57,013 nt of DNA from Phycisphaerae bacterium. Its GTDB lineage: Bacteria; Planctomycetota; Phycisphaerae; Sedimentisphaerales; Anaerobacaceae. Below the pieces are notes generated by a model. The model was not told where the DNA came from and ran no database searches. It was given only the letters and a program-made list of their open reading frames with translations. The stretch spans positions 1 to 57,013 of the forward strand of contig JAUXAL010000015.1 of NCBI GenBank assembly GCA_030619925.1. The letters run 5' to 3'. The position numbers and the translations under genes were made by a program. How positions within the stretch are numbered: position 1 is the first letter of the stretch; the number at the start of each line of letters is the position of its first letter. Below, piece by piece: positions 51,287 through 57,013 of the stretch.

Positions 51287-51582
51287 CGTCGGATCTCCCT
51301 CGTAAATAAACGGGGGCATTAAATAGCCCCGATACATTTTATTGACATAATCTACATCTCGCTTGAAAAACTCGCATTTGTACATCCGCCTTTTTTGCTT
51401 CTTCAAGATTGCTGTTTCATATTATAACCATTGGTCCAGCCCGGAACAAGCACACTTCGTCCCTTTTGTTTTATAAACTGTACATCACAGAGGTTCACCC
51501 CGTGAGATAGATCCCCGACGAAGACATTCGAGGGCAGGGTGGCGGGGGCTAAAAATAACGGCATAAATGACCAAAAAAAGTG

Positions 51583-51687
51583 CGTAGGGTGGGGCTTCCG
51601 GCCTTCGCAGCCGCTTCGGCGGAGTAGGCTGCCCCACCTTCAAGAATACCACGGGCTTTGATCGGTGGGCTAAAGCCCACCCTACAT
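51583..51687. repeat. Dispersed inverted repeat element
   Basis: Ends GTAGGGTGGG and CCCACCCTAC pair with each other. Inside are GGTGGGCTAAAGCCCACC and GCCGCTTCGGCGG hairpins. This phrase is widespread in planctomycete and other environmental genomes. Confidence 0.6.
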
Positions 51688-51774
51688 GATTATTGATTAA
51701 TTACTCTGTGTTCTCTGTCCGGCTACGGCTCGCGCCTGCGCCGAGACGAGTGCTCTCTGCGGCTCAAAAAATCC

Positions 51775-51803
51775 TTGAAATCTAATCTGTTTTATGGTAT
51801 AAT
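51775..51803 (+). promoter_or_regulatory. Strong sigma-70 promoter facing the repeat region
   Basis: TTGAAA, 17-nt spacer, TATAAT with TGG extension. The first sequence downstream is the heptamer array; the first real gene is the HEAT protein 717 nt further. Confidence 0.65.
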
Positions 51804-51826
51804 GTATTTAACTATGGACGGTTCAT

Positions 51827-51910
51827 AGACAATAGACAACAGACAACAGACAACAGACAACAGACAACAGACAACAGACAACAGACATCAGACTTCAGAT
51901 AACAGACATC
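51827..51910 (+). repeat. Heptanucleotide array, 12 units
   Basis: AGACAAT, then AGACAAC seven times, then AGACATC, AGACTTC, AGATAAC, AGACATC. It is the longest and purest of the 7-bp arrays here, with degenerate ends. Confidence 0.95.
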
Positions 51911-52020
51911 AGGAGGTTACCCAAATTGCCATCGTTTCACAAAACGGCGGAAAACAGTGCTTTTTTGTCATATCAGCAGAAATCAGCGGAAAAACTACGA
52001 AGTTTTGACTACTTTTTATG

Positions 52021-52355
52021 CAAAACAAAGCCAATTTTTGAAAAAGTCAAATGGATATAAAGTTAAATATATCAAGGGATTATGAAAATAAATCCAATTG
52101 GACATTTGGTGAAAACAAAGCCAATTCAAACCCAATCAAAGCCAATTTCCGAAAAGCCCAAATGAATGTAAACTCACTTATAACAAAGGATTACAGAAAA
52201 AAAGATGTTTTCGCAGTCCAAAAAAACAAACCCAATTCAAACCCAATTCCCAGGATGTCCAAAATGAATGTAAACTCTCTTATAACAAAGGATTACAGAA
52301 AAAATGATACTTTCGCAGTCCAAAAAAACAAACCCAATTCAAAGCCAATTTCAAA
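52021..52355 (+). repeat. 102-bp interspersed repeat array
   Basis: Units of 102 bp recur from ATGAATGTAAACTC at 52162 to the same at 52264; a degenerate unit precedes and a partial one follows. Each contains CAAAGCCAATT-like runs, TATAACAAAGGATTACAG and TTTCGCAGTCCAAAAAAAC. All units keep one open frame (34 codons, MNVNSLITKDYRK type). Such sequences recur in Phycisphaerae assemblies in my memory, but that is not checked here. Confidence 0.8.
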
Positions 52356-52519
52356 CGAGGCGCCCATGCTACTCTGCGTAGTATCAACGCTACGAAGCAC
52401 GAGCTCATGGACAGCAGGAAGCACAAATAATAGTTGACTACATAATATGGATAAGATAGAATACCACACGATTGAGGAGCTATCTTTCGAGGTCTAAGTA
52501 ACGAGAAAGGGTTTCAAAT

Positions 52520-53161
52520 ATGTCTATGAACAACCTTAAAAAGGCGTCCCTTGCAGCGGCGGCCACCGGCGTGATGGTTGGAACGGCCGATGCCGCAAGG
52601 CGGAGAAGGGTGGACAGACTAATCGGCAAGATCAAAGACAGCAGTGACAAGGTGCGAACAGAAGGCTGGCTGAGTGCCGGGGAGGTTGGAGCCCCGGCGG
52701 TCGAGCCCTTGGCCAAAGTGATGACCGACGAGGATCTGGAGGTTGCCCGTGCGGCCAAGCGTGCATTATGGAAGATCGTCCGCCACACCGGCCGTCCCAG
52801 GGCCGCCAAAGAGAAAAGGGCGGTCCAGACCAAGCTGCTTGAACTACTGGGCGACGGTCAGCCGGTGTCGGTCCGACGCGAAGTGCTGTGGATGCTTTCC
52901 GAGATCGGCTCCTTTAAGTCCGTCAAGCCGATTGCCGGGTTGCTATCGAACAAGCAGCTGCGCGAGGACGCCCGGATGGCTCTGGAGCGCATCCCCGGCC
53001 GCGGGGCCGTTAAAGCGCTCAAAGCCGGACTCAAGGCGGCACCCGAAGACTTCAAACTTAATATCGCACAATCGCTGCGAAAACGCGGCACCGATGTGCC
53101 GGGGCTTGCGTGCGTGAAGCTGGTGCCCACAAAGAAGACGAATGTCAAGCCGGCCAGGTAG
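52520..53161 (+). CDS. HEAT-repeat protein
   Basis: 213 aa. From residue 30 on it shows HEAT-like helix pairs (RTEGWLSAGEVGAPAVEPLA, VARAAKRALWKIVRHTGRP, VRREVLWMLSEIGSFKSVKP, LREDARMALERIPGRGAVKA). The N-terminal 25 residues (LKKASLAAAATGVMVGTADA) resemble a weak signal peptide. AAAGGG lies 8 nt before the ATG. It comes 152 nt before an exported Gfo/Idh/MocA gene on the same strand; HEAT proteins and such oxidoreductases are often neighbours in Planctomycetes. It is clearly more GC-rich than the repeats before it. Confidence 0.8.
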   Translation: MSMNNLKKASLAAAATGVMVGTADAARRRRVDRLIGKIKDSSDKVRTEGWLSAGEVGAPAVEPLAKVMTDEDLEVARAAKRALWKIVRHTGRPRAAKEKRAVQTKLLELLGDGQPVSVRREVLWMLSEIGSFKSVKPIAGLLSNKQLREDARMALERIPGRGAVKALKAGLKAAPEDFKLNIAQSLRKRGTDVPGLACVKLVPTKKTNVKPAR

Positions 53162-53313
53162 CCTGTGGCGGCGAGCAACCGAGGCTTGTAAGTGATTACG
53201 AAAGCAAAAGCAGCATCGGGGCGCAGCAACCGTGCCGTGGAGTCTCAATTTGACCACTGCTTTTTAGCACCTTATTCAATATAGCCGAATTAGAGCAGAA
53301 AGGTGATAGAACG

Positions 53314-54663
53314 ATGAAACAATCAAACCAACTCAACAGGCGTGAATTTCTGGCGGCCGCGGGCGCGGCAGCAAGCATACCGTATTTTATTCCATCTACT
53401 GTGTTAGCAGCGCCGGGCCGAACTGGAGCGAATGAACGGTTGATAATGGCCCACGTCGGCGTGGGTGGAAGGGGCGGGAGGCTCTTCCGCGAGATGAAGA
53501 AGTTCCGAGACACCGGTGCTGTGAAGGTCGCGGCGGTCTGTGACGTGGATGAAACCCGGCTTGCTAAGGCGGCCAAAGAAGCCGGAGCCGACGTGGCTGC
53601 CTATCGCGACTACCGTTATATCCTCGAACGCCGTGACATCGATGCGGTGGTCATTGGCACACCGGACCACTGGCATGGTGTTCAGACGGTGCATATGGCC
53701 GAGTGCGACAAGCACATGTACCTCGAAAAGCCGGCCTCCTGCACCATCGAGGAAGGCAAGGCGATGGTGGCGGCGGTCAAGGAGAACAGAGTGTCAGTCC
53801 AGGTCGGCTCCCAGGGCCGCTCTCAACCAGAGGCCTATCTGGCTCACCGGTATCTTGTCAACGGCAATATCGGCCACATCAGCCGCGTCGATTGCTTCCA
53901 CTACCCCAGCCCCGAAGACAACAATCCCGTTCCGGACAGTGATCCACCGCCCGAGCTGGACTGGGACATGTGGTTAGGCCCGCTGCGATGGAGACCGTAC
54001 AACAAGAGGTATTGCCACGGCACGTTCCGTTGGTTATTGGAGTCCGGTGGCGGGCAGATCCGCGACCGAGGTGCTCATGTAATGAGTTGTGCCATGTGGT
54101 GGATGGGCGCCGACGGCACCGGCCCGGTTACCGTCGAGGCAACCGGTACGCCACCGACCAAAGGCCTGTGGGACAGCGCCGTGCTGATGGAAGTGACCTA
54201 CACGTTCAAGAATCCGGACTGGACGTTGACCTGGACGCAAATGCCCAACGAGGAGATACCGCCAGCGGAAGAAAGGACCGGCAAGGAGCCGGGAGGCAGG
54301 ATCGTCCGTCCCGGCTACGGCGCGATTTACCGCGGCGACAAGGGACAGTTCATCCACTGGGGCGGTGACGGCGGTACATGGGCCGAGAAAAAGGCCCGCG
54401 AGTGGGTGCCGCCCTCCGGTGCCAAGGATGTCTACAAGAGTCCGGGCCATATGGAAGACTGGTTCAAGGGTATCAAGACCGGTGCCAAGACCATTATGAA
54501 CATCGAAGCGGCAGTCGGTGCGGCCAACCTGTGCATCTTGGGCAACCTGTCCTATATCCTGGGCCGAAAGCTCAAGTGGGACCAGGCCAAGCAGGAGATA
54601 GTCGGCGACGAACAGGCGCGGCGGATGATGTCTCGGCCACAGCGCCATCCGTATCACTTATAG
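53314..54663 (+). CDS. Exported Gfo/Idh/MocA-family oxidoreductase
   Basis: 449 aa. Twin-arginine signal LNRREFLAAAGAAASIPYFI, nucleotide-binding MAHVGVGGRGGRLF, then VGSQGRSQPEAYLAH and the family motif EKPASCTIEEGKAM. The C-terminal domain includes RWLLESGGGQIRDRGAHVMS and ends in KWDQAKQEIVGDEQARRM. It belongs to a different branch from the two paralogues at 17-19.6 kb and is likely a periplasmic sugar oxidoreductase. AAAGGTG lies 9 nt before the ATG. Confidence 0.88.
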   Translation: MKQSNQLNRREFLAAAGAAASIPYFIPSTVLAAPGRTGANERLIMAHVGVGGRGGRLFREMKKFRDTGAVKVAAVCDVDETRLAKAAKEAGADVAAYRDYRYILERRDIDAVVIGTPDHWHGVQTVHMAECDKHMYLEKPASCTIEEGKAMVAAVKENRVSVQVGSQGRSQPEAYLAHRYLVNGNIGHISRVDCFHYPSPEDNNPVPDSDPPPELDWDMWLGPLRWRPYNKRYCHGTFRWLLESGGGQIRDRGAHVMSCAMWWMGADGTGPVTVEATGTPPTKGLWDSAVLMEVTYTFKNPDWTLTWTQMPNEEIPPAEERTGKEPGGRIVRPGYGAIYRGDKGQFIHWGGDGGTWAEKKAREWVPPSGAKDVYKSPGHMEDWFKGIKTGAKTIMNIEAAVGAANLCILGNLSYILGRKLKWDQAKQEIVGDEQARRMMSRPQRHPYHL

Positions 54664-54768
54664 CGGTCTTGCGAACTTGCCGGCGGTATAGCCGGCGCAC
54701 GACGCCGGCAAAGGCCATGCACGGAAATTGGTCGAGATGCGCTTGGGTTCCCGCAAAGCGGGGTCCCT

Positions 54769-55617
54769 TCACGGAATGGAAGGCAACGGCGCTATCGAGT
54801 CAATTAGCTGCTCAACAGTATAAGATTCTGCCAGGCTGATCGAAAGCAGACAGCCGTGGTCGTGGTCGGAGGCAATAATTATCAGATTTTTGCCGGCCTG
54901 GCACCATCCTTCCTCCTGCCATTGGTGGCCGAGAATAAAAATATCAACATCAAATAGCTTTGCCATTTTATCAAGCAGCGTCTGACTGTGTTTTCTGCCC
55001 CAGGTTAAAAGGTAAGCTGAGCCTGGTCTGACCACATCGTTAATCTTTAATTGTCTGTCCAGAATATTTGGGTCGAATTTATCGATATAACGGTCGCCGG
55101 GGAGCGAATGCGACACCCATATTCTGTTGTCGCATCTGACGGCTAACGGTTGCGAAAATAGAAATTGTCTTATAGCCAGTTCGACGTCACTGCCGGCCCC
55201 CCGGAATTCTCGATCCAGGGCCAAACGCATTGCACGATTCATTTCCTTGCCGTTTTTCATCACCTCGCTGTTATTGATGAAAGCGGTGTCATGATTTCCC
55301 ATAATGATATGGACGTGGTCGGGAAAGCTTAGTTTGTAGCGGACAACGTCAAACAACAATTTATACGATAAACAACCTCCCTGGGAATCTTCCGGACCTC
55401 CGTGTATAATCTCCTGCAGGACAATATGCCTATCGGGATTGTTGGCCAAATCGGCAAAAGCAACTACTCTTTCAAAATTTCGCCGATGTCCGTGAATGTC
55501 GCCGGCTATAGTCAGGCTGCCCTCAGCGGGCAAATGAATCAAATTACCACGTCGGAACTTATCCGCATTACTGGCTTTTATACCATTACTTAGCAAATCA
55601 ATTATTGTTTGAGGCAT
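54769..55617 (-). CDS. Calcineurin-like metallophosphoesterase
   Basis: 282 aa. GDIHGHRRNFERVV (39-52) and GNHD (107-110) supply metal ligands; later HSLPGDRY and LGHQWQEEG give the His ligands. The usual GD-x-x-DRG block is replaced by IIHGGPEDSQGG, as in some PrpA/PP1-like bacterial enzymes. Its start overlaps the end of the protein kinase gene by 20 nt, so it is likely the phosphatase that reverses the kinase's action. Confidence 0.85.
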   Translation of the reverse strand: MPQTIIDLLSNGIKASNADKFRRGNLIHLPAEGSLTIAGDIHGHRRNFERVVAFADLANNPDRHIVLQEIIHGGPEDSQGGCLSYKLLFDVVRYKLSFPDHVHIIMGNHDTAFINNSEVMKNGKEMNRAMRLALDREFRGAGSDVELAIRQFLFSQPLAVRCDNRIWVSHSLPGDRYIDKFDPNILDRQLKINDVVRPGSAYLLTWGRKHSQTLLDKMAKLFDVDIFILGHQWQEEGWCQAGKNLIIIASDHDHGCLLSISLAESYTVEQLIDSIAPLPSIP

Positions 55618-56458
55618 TTCTGTTTGTTTTTATCTTGACGCTAAATATAGCGTGTACCATCAGGTCCAGCCTCGATACGACGGTCATCATATTATGGGGG
55701 CGCTTGGCAGGATCGTCTTCGATACACTCCATTACGAGTTTTGAGATTTCTATGGGTAGTTGTTTTTTTATTTCGTGCGGTGCTCGGCGGGGCTTGGTTA
55801 TAGGAAAGCCAAACTTGTCCTTTTTCGGTATCAAGGTCGGGGCGTGCTTTCCGGTAAGAGCCCAGTACATCGTGGCACCAAGATTAAAGATGTCCGTTTT
55901 TGGGCCGAGCGGCTTGCGCCTTACCTGCTCAGGCGCGATGTAGTCCGGCGTGCCCTGAATCCTTGGTTTTACAGTTCCGATTCTGCAGCTCTGACCGAGA
56001 TCTATAATTTTTATCGAGCCGGCCTTGCTCAGAAGGATATTATTGGGCTTTATATCGCAGTGAACAAACCCGTGCTGATGCATAGCGTTGAGACCGCTCG
56101 CGACCATCCTGAATACAAGCAGCACATCACCCAAACTCAATGCTGGGCCATCCTCGAGATTTTGGCCGTCAAAGTATTCCATAGAAAGCAAAATCTCTTT
56201 CGTTCTAAACATCCTGCGTATTTTCTTCAGTTCGTAGCACTTGCGGACGTAGGGATGGTCTATCTGCCGGGCAACTTTGTATTCGGTCTCCATCTGCTTG
56301 AAGACCCTTATATCTTCCGGCCTTTCAAATATAACCCGTTTTAGAGCAAGTTTAGTATTGTCCTCCTCGTTGGTTGCCAGATAGATTGTGCTGCGAGCGC
56401 CGGCTCCGATGCGCTGGAGTATGGTAAAACCGCCGACGTCGAGTATATCTTTAGCCAT
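55598..56458 (-). CDS. Serine/threonine protein kinase
   Basis: 286 aa, a single kinase domain without membrane or sensor region. Gly-rich loop IGAGARST (17-24), ATP lysine in LALKRV (Lys40), catalytic loop HCDIKPNN (133-140, where HRD is usual), and DLG (153-155) in place of DFG, followed by GTPDYIAPEQ and SDIFNLG-like DIFNLGATMYWALTG. All catalytic residues are present, so it should be active. It precedes and overlaps a metallophosphoesterase gene. Confidence 0.92.
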   Translation of the reverse strand: MAKDILDVGGFTILQRIGAGARSTIYLATNEEDNTKLALKRVIFERPEDIRVFKQMETEYKVARQIDHPYVRKCYELKKIRRMFRTKEILLSMEYFDGQNLEDGPALSLGDVLLVFRMVASGLNAMHQHGFVHCDIKPNNILLSKAGSIKIIDLGQSCRIGTVKPRIQGTPDYIAPEQVRRKPLGPKTDIFNLGATMYWALTGKHAPTLIPKKDKFGFPITKPRRAPHEIKKQLPIEISKLVMECIEDDPAKRPHNMMTVVSRLDLMVHAIFSVKIKTNRNASNNN

Positions 56459-56874
56459 ATTATTAACGATAACCTAAGATTTAATAACCGACCGATATTT
56501 CACCGCATTATAGTACAAGATGCGCGAAATAGGCCCCCTGTTCCGTTAATTCCGCCATTTAGCAGTAGAACTGCTGTTGATATAGGACGCAAAACAGCCC
56601 AAAGTCCCATAAGGTTCTTTCCTAAAATTGCCAAAAAAATATATTACAAATCATTTTTATATCGAACCGTAGACCGACTCACTTGAGTTTTATGAAGCCG
56701 GAAGTATACAGTAGAGCTGGTCATTTATCCAGTATTAGGACGATTTTTCCTGATATTAGCTCAAAAAAAATGAACCTTGACAAAGTTGTTGAAGTTTGGA
56801 TAATGCTCTAAAATGATTTAGACGAAAATGGCTTTTGGAATGCAACGTGTTGATTTGCTCTGATTCATCGGGAT
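56459..56874. other. Intergenic region before tRNA-Asn
   Basis: A/T-rich. Apart from the tRNA promoter I see no gene, repeat or known RNA. Confidence 0.5.
56777..56804 (+). promoter_or_regulatory. Sigma-70 promoter of tRNA-Asn
   Basis: TTGACA, 16-nt spacer, GATAAT. It would give a leader of about 65 nt before the tRNA. Confidence 0.7.
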
Positions 56875-56947
56875 TCCCCGATAGCTCAACTGGTAGAGCG
56901 AGCGGCTGTTAACCGCTAGGTTGTAGGTTCGAGTCCTACTCGGGGAG
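56875..56947 (+). tRNA. tRNA-Asn (GTT)
   Basis: 73 nt with a full cloverleaf: acceptor TCCCCGA/TCGGGGA, D arm GCTC/GAGC, anticodon arm AGCGG-CTGTTAA-CCGCT with anticodon GTT, T arm GTAGG-TTCGAGT-CCTAC, discriminator G as expected for Asn. The CCA end is not encoded. Confidence 0.97.
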
Positions 56948-56949
56948 TT

Positions 56950-56983
56950 AAAAGGATTTTGGCCTTCTGGTCAAAATCCTTTT
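56950..56983 (+). terminator. Terminator of tRNA-Asn
   Basis: A 15-bp stem (AAAAGGATTTTG pairs with CAAAATCCTTTT plus three inner pairs) and a 4-nt loop, ending in TTTT. It begins 3 nt after the tRNA. Confidence 0.85.
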
Positions 56984-57013
56984 AATTGTCTCGATAGGTG
57001 AGAGCCTATGTGA

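Larger units (their letters stand above)
51287..52519. other. Repeat-rich region without a credible gene
   Basis: In order: upstream sequence of the TPR-MBL gene, a GTAGGGTGGG element (51583-51687), a strong promoter (51775-51803), a 12-unit heptamer array (51827-51910) and a 102-bp interspersed repeat array (about 52021-52355). The open frame of about 128 codons at 52051-52437 is made of that repeat and is not treated as a gene. Confidence 0.6.

Noticed and set aside
51827-51910. CRISPR array
   Set aside because: The units are 7 bp and contiguous without spacers, and no cas genes are present.
52051-52437. 128-codon open frame with MNVNSLITKDYRK repeats as a gene
   Set aside because: It is made of a 102-bp interspersed repeat, has no ribosome site, and its composition (Asn/Lys/Pro) follows the repeat rather than a protein fold. 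Kept as a repeat.
56875-57013. Integration site at the tRNA-Asn gene
   Set aside because: No repeat of the tRNA 3' end and no integrase gene are seen in the window; the following palindrome is a plain terminator.

Overview
The window looks like a chromosome segment of a planctomycete, most likely Phycisphaerae/Sedimentisphaerales or a close relative. I infer this from gene families, not from a search. The clues are a type II secretion-like pseudopilin with the H-X9-DG type tail, exported Gfo/Idh/MocA oxidoreductases with twin-arginine signals next to DUF1080 proteins, a PilM-led operon of very large membrane-anchored proteins, many exported carbohydrate-active proteins, and an ECF sigma with divergent DUF4097 and DUF6249-like genes. 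No phage, transposase, integrase or CRISPR array is visible. Intergenic space is wide and repeat-rich.

Layout. 0-3 kb: an ECF sigma/anti-sigma pair diverges from a DUF4097 lipoprotein and a small membrane protein; three matching ECF-type promoter motifs lie between them. 3-6 kb: two exported carbohydrate-active proteins converge. 6-11 kb: decayed gene pieces, glycerate kinase, ispG, a membrane protein and a PIN/TRAM protein. 11.7-23 kb, minus strand: rpsA (with an acidic repeat tail), ispH, two DUF1080 proteins, two Gfo/Idh/MocA oxidoreductases, plsC, cmk, a VOC lipoprotein and a GAF-SpoIIE phosphatase. The cmk-plsC-ispH-rpsA order known from other bacteria is split here by the sugar cassette. 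23-30 kb: acyP, small hypotheticals, YbjQ, a beta-lactamase/glycosidase fusion, a beta-helix protein and threonine aldolase. 30-33.6 kb: a pseudopilin with a stray copy of its own tail, then mtaB. 33.6-39.5 kb: the PilM operon. 40-49 kb: a 1325-residue C10 peptidase/beta-helix protein, ahcY, a membrane protein with a long helical domain, and a receiver-like/GGDEF pair. 49-57 kb: a TPR/metallo-beta-lactamase gene, a promoter leading into heptanucleotide and 102-nt repeats, a HEAT protein, a third Gfo/Idh/MocA protein, a Ser/Thr kinase-phosphatase pair and tRNA-Asn with a terminator.

Together the genes suggest a heterotroph that degrades plant or algal polysaccharide: exported glycosidases, a 3-keto-glycoside type oxidation/hydrolysis cassette, a pectate-lyase-like helix and a giant cysteine peptidase. 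The rest is isoprenoid, lipid and translation housekeeping.

The signals least explained by gene annotation are (1) degenerate tandem arrays with a strict 7-bp period at about a dozen intergenic sites, each with a different motif; (2) three partial gene copies lying close to their parent genes; (3) the ECF promoter triplet; and (4) the isolated TPR-MBL gene beside a repeat-rich segment.
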